From contig JAJZCY010000002.1 in assembly GCA_021828835.1 (NCBI GenBank), positions 1 through 47,374 of the forward strand: DNA of 47,374 bases, written 5' to 3'. Positions 41,665 to 47,374 of this stretch are shown piece by piece (the stretch's first letter is position 1; every line of letters starts with the position of its first letter). Source of the stretch: Acidobacteriota bacterium (GTDB lineage Bacteria > Acidobacteriota > Terriglobia > Terriglobales > Acidobacteriaceae). The notes under the pieces were generated by a model. That model was not told the origin of the DNA. It did no database searches and saw only the letters and a list, made by a program, of their open reading frames with translations. The translations under genes and the position numbers were made by a program.

Positions 41665-42149
41665 CTCGGTCGACCAGATCCTCCATTGTTATTTCCGTAC
41701 AGTCCCATCCAATGCGCCTCGGCCAGGATGTGGCCCTTCATGGCGCGGTCCAGCTCCTTGCGGCGCGCGGCCGCCTGCAGATCGAGCATCGCGTCCAGCA
41801 CCAGCAGCCGGAAGAAGTAGCGGTGCGTCTTGCCCGCCGGCGGACACGGGCCGCCGTAGCCGATGCGGTCGAAGTCGTTGCGTCCCTGCCGTGCGCCGTT
41901 GTCCAGCACCTCCCGCGGTGGAACCCGCTCCGGCAGCATCGTCGTATAGGGCGGCAGGTTCCACATCAGCCAGTGCGTCCAGGTGCCGCGCGGCGCGTCC
42001 GGATCCTCCACAATCAGCGCCAGCGAGCGCGCCGCCGGCGAGACGCCGCTCCACGCCAGCGCCGGCGAAATATCCGCGCCCCCGCAGGTGTACCGGCTGG
42101 GAATCTCACCCCCGTTGGCGAAGGCAACAATCTTCAACGCAAGAGACAT
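41661..42149 (-). CDS. YbhB/YbcL family protein (phosphatidylethanolamine-binding fold)
   Basis: 162 residues from ATG 42149, with AGGAG well placed; a GTG two codons earlier is too close to the ribosome site. The PEBP fold is shown by GGEIPSRYTCGGADISPALAW, LALIVEDPDAPRGTWTHWLMWNLPPY, ARQGRNDFDRIGYGGPCPPAGKTHRYFFRLLVLD and the end GHILAEAHWMGLYG. Bacterial members have an anion-binding pocket built from the DPDAP, GxxGPxPPxGxHRY and C-terminal parts, here all present. Function in bacteria is not settled. It has no signal peptide, so it is cytoplasmic. Member of the minus-strand run that begins with efp. Confidence 0.9.
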   Translation of the reverse strand: MSLALKIVAFANGGEIPSRYTCGGADISPALAWSGVSPAARSLALIVEDPDAPRGTWTHWLMWNLPPYTTMLPERVPPREVLDNGARQGRNDFDRIGYGGPCPPAGKTHRYFFRLLVLDAMLDLQAAARRKELDRAMKGHILAEAHWMGLYGNNNGGSGRPR

Positions 42150-42214
42150 GGACACTCTCCTTGCTTACTCCAGCACCACTCATCTCCCGCAACCGCTCAG
42201 CTCCGCTCCGCGCT

Positions 42215-42709
42215 TCACGCCGCTTCCCAGGCAGTCCCCGCCGTATGTCCGGCGGCAAACTGCGCGATCCGCGGCTGCACCAGGCGCTTGTACTCCTCCC
42301 AGCTCATGCGGATCAGCTCCCGATGCGTGCCGGCATTGAAGGCGATCTCCTTGTCCTTCTCCAGGCTCTCCTCGGCGTAAATCGGCAGCCCGTAGAGATT
42401 GCCAAAGGGCGGCATCGCGCCGGTTTCGCACTCCGGAAAACGGTCGCGGAACTCGTCCTCGGTGGCCAGCGCCACGTTCTTCGCCCCCGCCACCCGCTTC
42501 AGCAACAGAAGGTCCACGTGAAACTTGGCGGGAATCACCGCCATCGCCAGGCTTCCGTCCAGCTTCACGATCACGGTCTTGGCCAGCTCCTTGCCCGAGA
42601 TGTGCGTCAATCCCGCAATTCCCTGCGCCGTGTAGGCCGGCGAGTGCGAGATCACCAGATACCGCACTCGGTTCCGGTCCAAAAATTCTGTCAGACTTGC
42701 GATAGCCAT
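42215..42709 (-). CDS. YbaK/ProX-type aminoacyl-tRNA deacylase family protein
   Basis: 164 residues from ATG 42709, with AGGAGG five bases upstream. The YbaK fold is indicated by YLVISHSPAYTAQGIAGLTHISGKELAKTVIVKLDG (in two segments, including the conserved Lys of the AKTV motif), VIPAKFHVDLLLLKRV, the LATEDEF helix and the GAMPPFGNLYGLPIYAEESL motif, where the GxxPPFG loop is typical of trans-editing deacylases. Such proteins hydrolyse mischarged tRNA (Cys-, Ala- or other on tRNAPro). The exact substrate of this form is not known. It lies between the adenosine-specific kinase (73 bp) and the PEBP gene (65 bp). Together with efp nearby, this gives two proline-related translation factors in one run. 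Confidence 0.88.
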   Translation of the reverse strand: MAIASLTEFLDRNRVRYLVISHSPAYTAQGIAGLTHISGKELAKTVIVKLDGSLAMAVIPAKFHVDLLLLKRVAGAKNVALATEDEFRDRFPECETGAMPPFGNLYGLPIYAEESLEKDKEIAFNAGTHRELIRMSWEEYKRLVQPRIAQFAAGHTAGTAWEAA

Positions 42710-42782
42710 AACTACCTCCTGCGATCGCACCGTTCTGTCTGTTCCCGGTCCTGCGTGATCCACGAATCACGACTCACGAACC

Positions 42783-43268
42783 TCAACGCTTGTATCCGAA
42801 CTTCCGCAGCAGCTCATAGCGCCAGGCCACATCGGCCTCGCCCTCCACTCCTTTCGGTGAGCTGCCGTCAATCACGCCCAGCACGCCGCGGCCCTTGCTG
42901 TTGTTCGCCACCACCACCTCCACCGGGTTCGCTGTGGCGCAGAAGATGGTGCACACTTCCGGCACGCTCTTCAGCGCGTTCAACAGGTTGATGGGATAAG
43001 CCTGGGCCAGCATCAGCACGAACACGTGGCCCGCGGCCAGCGCCTGGGCGTTGCGGATGGCCACCTCGCGCAACCGCGCATCGTTGCCGTCCGCGCGCAC
43101 CAGGCACGCGCCCGAGCTCTCATTAAAGGCCAGACCGAATTTGGCATGAGGCGCGGTGGTCGCCACCGCCTCGTAGATATCCTCCACGGTCTTGATGAAG
43201 TGCGACTGCCCCAGGATGATGTTGGCGTCGCCCGGAATCTCCATCGGAACGGTCAGCAGATCGATCAT
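42783..43268 (-). CDS. Adenosine-specific kinase family protein
   Basis: 161 residues; ATG 43268 is preceded by GGAGG. The sequence matches the small 'adenosine-specific kinase' family (DUF355): NIILGQSHFIKTVEDIYEAV, KFGLAFNESSGACLVR, GNDARLREVAIRNAQALAAGHVFVLML and VCTIFCATANPVEVVVANN, GVLGVIDGSSPKGVEGEAD. Members have a conserved Cys-Leu-Val-Arg strand and a GHVF motif, both present. The family name comes from archaeal enzymes; in bacteria the true substrate is unclear. It is 24 bp downstream of efp and almost certainly cotranscribed. Confidence 0.88.
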   Translation of the reverse strand: MIDLLTVPMEIPGDANIILGQSHFIKTVEDIYEAVATTAPHAKFGLAFNESSGACLVRADGNDARLREVAIRNAQALAAGHVFVLMLAQAYPINLLNALKSVPEVCTIFCATANPVEVVVANNSKGRGVLGVIDGSSPKGVEGEADVAWRYELLRKFGYKR

Positions 43269-43292
43269 CGCTCCACCTCCGCTTCCCAGACC

Positions 43293-43874
43293 TCATGCGC
43301 TCTTCCTATGTTGCGCCCGAATTCGTTCCACGTAACGTCCCGTTTTGAGATCGACGCGCACCGTCTCGCCGGGCCCGACGAAGAGCGGCACCTGCACCCG
43401 GAAGCCGTTTTCGAGGACCGCCTCCTTGCGTCCCGAGTCCGGCTGCGAGCGCGCCGGGGCAGCGGTCTCCCGCACCCGCGCCTCCACGGTGTCGGGCAGG
43501 TCCAGCCCGATCGCCTCCTCGCCGAAGAACTCCGCCGTCACCTCCGCGCCCGACTCCAGAAACCGCGCCGCCATGCCCAGCGCCTCAATCGGAAACTCAA
43601 TCTGCTCATAGCTGTCCAGCCGCTGGAAGACGCAGTTCTCGCCTTCGGCGTAGAGGAACTCGATCCGGTGCTTGTCCAGCTCTACATTCTCCAGCTTCTC
43701 GAGCGGCCGAAAGTGCTGATCCCAGATGCGGCCGCTGCGCACATTCGACAGGCGCGCGTTTACCGAGCCGCTCATCTGCGCCGTGCCTGACCGCGCTTCC
43801 ACCTCGAGCACCTTGTAGACGCGCCCTTCCATGCGGAGTCCCATGCCTGTCCTCAGTTCGGATGCCGTGACCAT
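43293..43874 (-). CDS. efp: Elongation factor P with atypical tip loop
   Basis: 193 residues, three domains as in EF-P: KOW-like domain 1 (ASELRTGMGLRMEGRVYKVLEVE), OB domain 2 (CVFQRLDSYEQIEFPIEALG) and OB domain 3 (ENGFRVQVPLFVGPGETVRVDLKTGRYVERI). EF-P relieves ribosome stalling at polyproline. The loop that enters the peptidyl-transferase centre is RSGTAQMSGS (28-37): one residue longer than in E. coli and with no Lys or Arg at the tip where EpmA, EarP or YmfI-type modification takes place in other bacteria. The domain 3 start contains a 20-residue Ala/Pro/Arg-rich insertion. So this is an EF-P whose loop is unmodified or modified in another way, or a paralogue. RBS GGGAGG precedes the start. 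Confidence 0.9.
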   Translation of the reverse strand: MVTASELRTGMGLRMEGRVYKVLEVEARSGTAQMSGSVNARLSNVRSGRIWDQHFRPLEKLENVELDKHRIEFLYAEGENCVFQRLDSYEQIEFPIEALGMAARFLESGAEVTAEFFGEEAIGLDLPDTVEARVRETAAPARSQPDSGRKEAVLENGFRVQVPLFVGPGETVRVDLKTGRYVERIRAQHRKSA

Positions 43875-44044
43875 AAGCGCCTCCCTTGCATCAGCCGCTT
43901 ATCTGGTCCCGTCCGGCTTTGTGGCAGGCGCACCACCGCGCACCCACGGCTGCCGTTGAGGGAACAGGAACCAACATTGCGCTCCCTCGAAAACTGCGGG
44001 CAGTGACTCCCGTCACGACGCGCTGCGGCTAAGCGCAGGCGCGT

Positions 44045-45409
44045 TCAAAAGTTTTGCGCATACGCATCGCGGGCCAGCCCCAGGCCGCGTGCCCGGTGCG
44101 CCAGGGCATAGGCCTGCTGCCGGCTCATCACCCCACCGATGGCCACCAGGTAGGGCGCATGCCCTTTGGGCGAGAAGACCTGCGGTGTCAGCTCCGGATG
44201 CCGCTCGGCAACCTTCGTCACCATCTTCTGTGCCGCATCCTGGTGATCGTAGGTGTAGAGGATCACCCGCCACTCGGTCCGGGCTCCCTTAGCCGACGGC
44301 TTTGCGATCTTCGCCGCTGGCGTGGGGATCCTGGCTGCGTGAACGCCTGCCGGTGCTCTTCTTGCCGCAGCATGGATCGCGCTGCCGTGCGCCGCGGCTC
44401 TCGCCGGATGCGCGCTCCGCGTGTGCCAGGCGTGCGCGAACAGCATCACGGCCAGCACCAGCATGGCCACCGCGGCCACCGGGGCGATCCAGCGCGAACG
44501 CAGCAGATCGCGGTCGGCGCGCAGACGGCGGAACACCTGCTGCCGCACGGCAGAGCGCACCGGATTGCCGCCCCAGGCGGCTTCTTCCTTCTCCTTCTCC
44601 TTGGCAGCAAACTTCAGATGCAGTTGCGGCCCTTCCGGCGTGGGCGCCGCCGGCTTCTGGGGTTTGGCAGCCGCTGCTGCGCTGGCAGCCACGGCTGCGG
44701 CGGGTGCCGGCCTGAGCCGCGCGCCCGCCGGCTTATGCCCTTCCAGCGCGCCCCGCATCTCGGCCACGCCCCAGGTGCCGCTCATCCCATTGCGGATCAA
44801 CTCCCCAAACGGCGCCGGAATGGCCGTCTCCGGAATGCCCTGCAAGGTAGTGCGCTGGGTGAGAGTTTGCAGCAGCACCACGGCTGCGTCATGCACATCG
44901 CGGCGCTTGGCGGCGCGGCCCTCCTCGCCCTCGCGTGCCTCGCGAATGCAGTCGCTGCGCAGCTTCACGGTTTCGCCCACCGCGAACAGGTTGCGCACCT
45001 CCACATGCTCGTGCACAAAGCCGTGGTTGTGCAGCATCTCCAGCGCCGACAGCAGGCAGGCGGCGATCTGCGCCGTCTCCTTTACGCTCAGGTGGCCGCG
45101 GTCGAGAGCGTCGGAGAGGTTCGCGTCCACCTTCTCAAACACCGCATAGACCGCCGGGCCGCCGTCCAGGTCGATGGGGCCGAAGTGCTCCAGCTTCAGC
45201 ATGGCGAGGTGATTCAGCGCCTCCAGGCAGCGCCAGCGGGCCAGAATCTCCTCCTGGTCGAAGTGGCACTCGATCAGGCGCAGCACCAGCGGCTCGCCTT
45301 TGCCGTTGGACGTCGAGAAAAATGCGCTGCGTCCTTCCGGCAGCAGAAGTTGTTTCAAGGGATAGGCGCCGTCGATGGTCAGCCCTTCATAGTCGGTCCA
45401 CAGCTGCAT
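44045..45409 (-). CDS. Pseudokinase - transmembrane - SPOR domain fusion protein
   Basis: 454 residues from ATG 45409 (AGGAAG six bases upstream); the longer frame is not used. Residues 5-225 look like a degenerate Ser/Thr kinase: FSTSNGKGEPLVLRLIE (Arg at the usual ATP-binding Lys), a helix ILARWRCLEALNHL, VYAVFEKVDANLSDALDRG, then HGFVHEHVEVRNLF, where HEHxxxxN replaces HRDxxxxN, so the catalytic Asp is His135 and the Lys is Glu137; after it KLRSD is all that remains of the DFG strand. An Ala/Pro/Lys-rich linker, one membrane helix (about 308-327), a second Ala/Arg/His-rich linker and a C-terminal SPOR domain (379-454, EWRVILYTYDH, ERHPELTPQVFSP, APYLVAIGGVMSRQQAYAL) follow. SPOR domains bind glycan strands stripped of peptides. 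A septum- or wall-sensing scaffold is plausible. Confidence 0.8.
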   Translation of the reverse strand: MQLWTDYEGLTIDGAYPLKQLLLPEGRSAFFSTSNGKGEPLVLRLIECHFDQEEILARWRCLEALNHLAMLKLEHFGPIDLDGGPAVYAVFEKVDANLSDALDRGHLSVKETAQIAACLLSALEMLHNHGFVHEHVEVRNLFAVGETVKLRSDCIREAREGEEGRAAKRRDVHDAAVVLLQTLTQRTTLQGIPETAIPAPFGELIRNGMSGTWGVAEMRGALEGHKPAGARLRPAPAAAVAASAAAAAKPQKPAAPTPEGPQLHLKFAAKEKEKEEAAWGGNPVRSAVRQQVFRRLRADRDLLRSRWIAPVAAVAMLVLAVMLFAHAWHTRSAHPARAAAHGSAIHAAARRAPAGVHAARIPTPAAKIAKPSAKGARTEWRVILYTYDHQDAAQKMVTKVAERHPELTPQVFSPKGHAPYLVAIGGVMSRQQAYALAHRARGLGLARDAYAQNF

Positions 45410-45621
45410 ACACACTTCCTGCTCAGGGGGGAGATGAACCAGGCAGGATGCCGCGAGCGGCGAAGTCGCACAGGACGTGCAGGGAGCGGGGCGCGGATGC
45501 GAGCGCGCGCCCCTGTTCACCGTCATTATCGCAAAGCCTGCTGTGCAAACCACAGCCAAGCCCGTTACTACCTAAATGCGGGCAGGGCGTGGCGGCTGGA
45601 GATCAGAGTGTCGAGAAGAGA

Positions 45622-46410
45622 TCAGGGTGAGTCGGGGATGGACTGCTCGTTGAGGAAGCGGAGTTCGGTTTCGACCCTGGCGATGTTCTTTTCAAGATAG
45701 GCGAGGACGACGGGCGGCCTCTGGTTGGGGTCGTCCTGCGGCATGGTGGCGTAGAAGGCGCGCGCCTCGCGGTAGCCGCGGAGGGTTTCTTCGAGGCTTT
45801 TGCGGCGCTCGCGCAGCTTCCTGGGAGTGAGCGGGAAGGGGCGCTCGGGGTCGTACTCATGGGTGCCTTCGGTGTCGCGGTGGTCGAGGAGACAGTCAGC
45901 CACCTGCGGTGGGGCAGACGGCGCTGGCGCGCCCATCGAGTCGTGGTCTCCCAGGTCCGCTGCGCGGGACCTGGGGCACTCGGGCACCTGGGGTGGGGCA
46001 GCCACCTGCGGTGGGGCAGACGGCGCCGGCGCGCCATTGGAGTTGTGGTCTCCCGAGGTCTCGGGATGGGGATGGAACGGGTCGCCGAGATCGGGCGGGG
46101 GGAGCTGCTCCATGCGGGTGAGGTTGAGCTCGCCGATCTGGAGGGCGAAGAGGTAGGTGCCGGCCTCGCGGCGACTGATCTTGTGGGCGGCGAAGGCGGC
46201 GAGGATTTCATCGAGAGACATCTGGATGGCAGTGCGGTTTTCGAGCGGCGGCAGGGCGACGGAGTGGCGGCGGACGCGGTTGGCCTCGACCAGGGTGCGC
46301 TTGCGGGAGTGCTGGTAGCAGAGGAGCTTGCCGCGCAGAGCGGGCGATCCGCAGGTGCGGCCATCGGACATGATGTGGCGACATTCCGGATAGCAGGAGG
46401 TCTGGGCCAT
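45622..46410 (-). CDS. CCCH-type putative zinc-binding protein with repeat-derived linker
   Basis: 262 residues. The N-terminus has C10, C20, C31 and H34 in CRHIMSDGRTCGSPALRG then LLCYQH, a C-x9-C-x10-C-x2-H knuckle I associate with a protein family expanded in Acidobacteriota; no function is known. A helical region follows (QMSLDEILAAFAAHKISRREAGTYLFALQIG). Residues about 115-172 are a Pro/Ala-rich linker made of two translated copies of a 55-bp DNA repeat (GDHNSNGAPAPSAPPQVA and GDHDSMGAPAPSAPPQVA) separated by a palindrome. The C-terminal part is a charged helix pair (LRERRKSLEETLRGYREARAFY, LEKNIARVETELRFLNEQ). The RBS is GGAGGGGG but can pair with an upstream CCCCC (46415-46441). Confidence 0.75.
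   Translation of the reverse strand: MAQTSCYPECRHIMSDGRTCGSPALRGKLLCYQHSRKRTLVEANRVRRHSVALPPLENRTAIQMSLDEILAAFAAHKISRREAGTYLFALQIGELNLTRMEQLPPPDLGDPFHPHPETSGDHNSNGAPAPSAPPQVAAPPQVPECPRSRAADLGDHDSMGAPAPSAPPQVADCLLDHRDTEGTHEYDPERPFPLTPRKLRERRKSLEETLRGYREARAFYATMPQDDPNQRPPVVLAYLEKNIARVETELRFLNEQSIPDSP
45898..45952. repeat. 55-bp repeat, copy A (in coding sequence)
   Basis: Starts AGCCACCTGCGGTGGGGCAG and ends GTGGTCTCCC. 50 of 55 bases are the same as in copy B. It is read in frame as part of the CCCH protein. Most differences from copy B lie in a ten-base stretch at the right. Confidence 0.85.
45950..45976. repeat. Palindrome between the 55-bp repeats
   Basis: CCCAGGTCC, spacer GCTGCGCG, GGACCTGGG, at about 45950-45976, in the coding sequence of the CCCH protein. 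The core CCAGGTCC/GGACCTGG is the same as in the hairpin at 34918-34945. Confidence 0.75.
46000..46054. repeat. 55-bp repeat, copy B (in coding sequence)
   Basis: Same element as copy A, 102 bp to the right, same orientation and same reading frame (102 is a multiple of three). The two copies add the parallel segments GDHNSNGAPAPSAPPQVA and GDHDSMGAPAPSAPPQVA to the protein. Confidence 0.85.
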
Positions 46411-46414
46411 GATT

Positions 46415-46441
46415 ATCCCCCTCCCCCCGGTTTTGGGGGAT
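46415..46441 (-). promoter_or_regulatory. Hairpin that can mask the ribosome-binding site of the CCCH protein gene
   Basis: ATCCCCC (46415-46421) and GGGGGAT (46435-46441) flank a C-run and GGTTTT. In the minus-strand transcript this gives ATCCCCC, AAAACC, GGGGGGAGGGGGAT just four bases before the ATG at 46410. The G-rich Shine-Dalgarno would be paired, which could limit translation. Confidence 0.5.
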
Positions 46442-46522
46442 GTTCGTGCAGGGAAAAGAGTTATGGTGAGGGTGCCAGCTAAGTTCGTTGTTTTCGATGA
46501 GTTGCAGCGATGATCGTTAGTT

Positions 46523-46822
46523 TCAGCAGCTTACGGGCCGGGGCGAGGGCTTGCTGCTGCCGCGCGGGCGACCTTGTTCCTGGGCCGCCCGGCGTTGACT
46601 GGCGCGGGCGAGGCGGTGGAGGAGATCGAGGGCGCGGGTCTGGGCGCGGATTTGGTCGGTGCGCTCACGAAAGGCGCGGAAGTCGATTTCGCCGGCGGCG
46701 AAGGACTGCATGGCCTGGGCGGCTTGCTGGGCGAGGTCCTGGTAGCGGGAGGAGGTGGGCTGCCAGGACTGGACATCCGGGGGTAGCGGTTGTGGGGCGG
46801 GAGAAGCTGGATTTTGCGGCAT
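46523..46822 (-). CDS. Small hypothetical protein
   Basis: 99 residues from ATG 46822; the ribosome site is weak. The N-terminus is Pro-rich (PASPAPQPLPPDVQSWQP), the centre a strongly predicted helix (YQDLAQQAAQAMQSFAAGEIDFRAFRERTDQIRAQTRALDLL in parts) and the end basic. The helical periodicity and residue use look like real coding, unlike the overlapping frames on the plus strand, which are Gly/Arg-rich. It lies 112 bp upstream of the CCCH protein gene on the same strand. Function unknown; I see no membrane segment or Cys pair except the last residue. Confidence 0.55.
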   Translation of the reverse strand: MPQNPASPAPQPLPPDVQSWQPTSSRYQDLAQQAAQAMQSFAAGEIDFRAFRERTDQIRAQTRALDLLHRLARASQRRAAQEQGRPRGSSKPSPRPVSC

Positions 46823-47197
46823 GGGTCCAGCTTAGGGATTTGCGGGCAATTCCAAGCAAAGGGGACTGGGGCGGCAGGTGGTTGGCCGGCAAGGAGATGC
46901 GCGGGGATAGAAGGAAGTGGATCTTGACAAGAGCAGCGAGTCAGGCGCCTGCGGTGGGGGGGACGGCACTTGCGCGCCCCTAGAGTTGTGGCCCGTCGTT
47001 ACTGAACTTCTCGAAGCTGAAAAGCTGGGGCGAGGAGGAGGGTGTTAGACGTCCTCTTCCGAGCGCGCTAAGGCAGGCGCGGACCCTTCGGCAGCCGAGG
47101 CGGGCGAAGGATCCGCAGCCAGAAAAATCAATCGACTCGCACCCGGCCACTGCGGGATTTCTGGGTCTTGCCGCGCGCGGGCGGCCCTCACTCCGCC
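46823..47197. other. Intergenic region with repeat copy C and a hairpin
   Basis: 375 bp. It holds copy C of the 55-bp repeat (46943-46997) and an imperfect palindrome at about 47087-47121 (GCGGACCCTTCG ... CGAAGGATCCGC). A minus-strand open frame at 46980-47201 runs over both and is probably not a gene. The rest shows nothing. Confidence 0.4.
46943..46997. repeat. 55-bp repeat, copy C (intergenic, diverged)
   Basis: Contains GCCTGCGGTGGGGG, GGACGGC, GCGCGCC and TAGAGTTGTGG in the order and spacing of copies A and B, with about a quarter of the bases changed. It is outside any convincing gene. Confidence 0.65.
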
Positions 47198-47374
47198 TCA
47201 CTCGAAGTCGTCCACCTTCTCATAGGGCAGGTAGACGGGGTCCCACACGTAGTCGTGGATCAGCTCTTCGAGGTTGGCTCCAGGGGGGATCTCGGCCAGC
47301 CCTTCGGCCTGAGCGGTTTCGGCCACGGCGTGGGCGATGGCGGCGCTGATGCGGCGCGACTCGCTGATCGGCGG
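47198..47374 (-). CDS. C-terminus of a probable NAD-dependent malic enzyme (cut by window)
   Basis: The last 58 residues and stop of a minus-strand gene that enters from the right edge: PPISESRRISAAIAHAVAET, then QAEGLAEIPPGANLEELI and DYVWDPVYLPYEKVDDFE. The pattern of a conserved 'ISxSRRISAxIAxAVAxxAQAEG(L/V)A' followed by WxPVY near the end is what I recall of the C-terminal region of bacterial NAD(P)-malic enzymes, which convert malate to pyruvate and CO2. Too little is present for any active-site residue to be seen, so the call rests on this tail alone. Confidence 0.55.
   Translation of the reverse strand, partial: PPISESRRISAAIAHAVAETAQAEGLAEIPPGANLEELIHDYVWDPVYLPYEKVDDFE

Noticed and set aside
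42510-42525. parS-like sequence in the ybaK-like gene
   Set aside because: AGGTCCACGTGAAACT matches 13 of 16 positions but is not palindromic and codes for conserved protein sequence; probably chance.
46510-46983. 157-residue plus-strand frame
   Set aside because: Gly/Arg-rich antisense of the 99-residue protein, with no motif.
46980-47201. 73-residue minus-strand frame
   Set aside because: Covers repeat copy C and a palindrome; the translation seems to be of repeat DNA, no RBS.
1-47374. tRNA, rRNA, CRISPR array, insertion sequence or prophage
   Set aside because: Looked for cloverleaf ends, regularly spaced repeats, transposase or integrase motifs; none seen. The 'phage holin' gene is a chromosomal YqjE-type protein.

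Overview
This 47.4-kb window is GC-rich chromosomal DNA that most resembles an Acidobacteriota soil bacterium of the Terriglobia/Acidobacteriaceae (Granulicella/Terriglobus-like). Reasons: two very large Oar-type TonB-dependent receptors with an N-terminal carboxypeptidase-regulatory domain, a GWxTD-domain protein beside them, a 131-residue cupin whose sequence and ligand positions match the Granulicella tundricola hydroxynitrile lyase as I remember it, and a CCCH-type small-protein family and palindromic repeats that I associate with this phylum. No database was available; the taxonomic call is inference from gene content.

Layout. 0-1.7 kb (minus): TadG-like and TadE-like pilus/secretion genes, the latter cut by the window edge. 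2.1-5.7 kb: a two-subunit 3-oxoacid CoA-transferase (plus) facing an enoyl-CoA hydratase and an HMG-CoA lyase (minus), a plausible leucine/ketone-body degradation set, with a VKOR-type disulfide enzyme upstream. 5.8-7.2 kb: nadD and rsfS, the latter with a histone-H1-like Lys/Ala tail, closed by a perfect terminator. 7.3-17.0 kb (minus): two TonB-dependent receptors flanking a GWxTD protein, preceded by two CRP-type palindromes exactly 52 bp apart. 17.7-25.0 kb: rlmH, a cupin, accD, the hydroxynitrile-lyase-like cupin, a YahK-type alcohol dehydrogenase, mtgA, a PAS-GGDEF diguanylate cyclase, an M29 aminopeptidase and a secreted helical protein. 25.4-28 kb: a secreted family-4 rhamnogalacturonan lyase and a small membrane protein.

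28-39.7 kb carries replication and segregation functions: dnaN, folC-plsC, a YqjD/YqjE-type membrane trio, an AsmA protein, a C26 glutamine-hydrolase, rsmG, a methylmalonyl-CoA decarboxylase-like gene, then three parS sites, DnaA-box-like sequences and parA-parB. This is the gene neighbourhood typical of a bacterial chromosome origin, so oriC may lie in or near the window; two non-coding stretches (29212-29894 and 37241-37798) are the candidates. dnaA itself is not present.

39.7-47.4 kb (all minus): an S41 protease, a five-gene run efp / adenosine-specific kinase / ybaK-like / PEBP / membrane protein, a pseudokinase fused through a membrane segment to a SPOR domain, a CCCH protein whose reading frame contains two copies of a 55-bp repeat that recurs outside genes, a small unknown protein, and the C-terminus of a probable malic enzyme at the right edge. 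No tRNA, rRNA, insertion sequence or CRISPR array was seen. The most unusual items are the pseudokinase-SPOR fusion, the repeat invasion of a coding sequence, the EF-P without a modifiable Lys/Arg at the loop tip, the H1-tailed RsfS and the twin CRP boxes.
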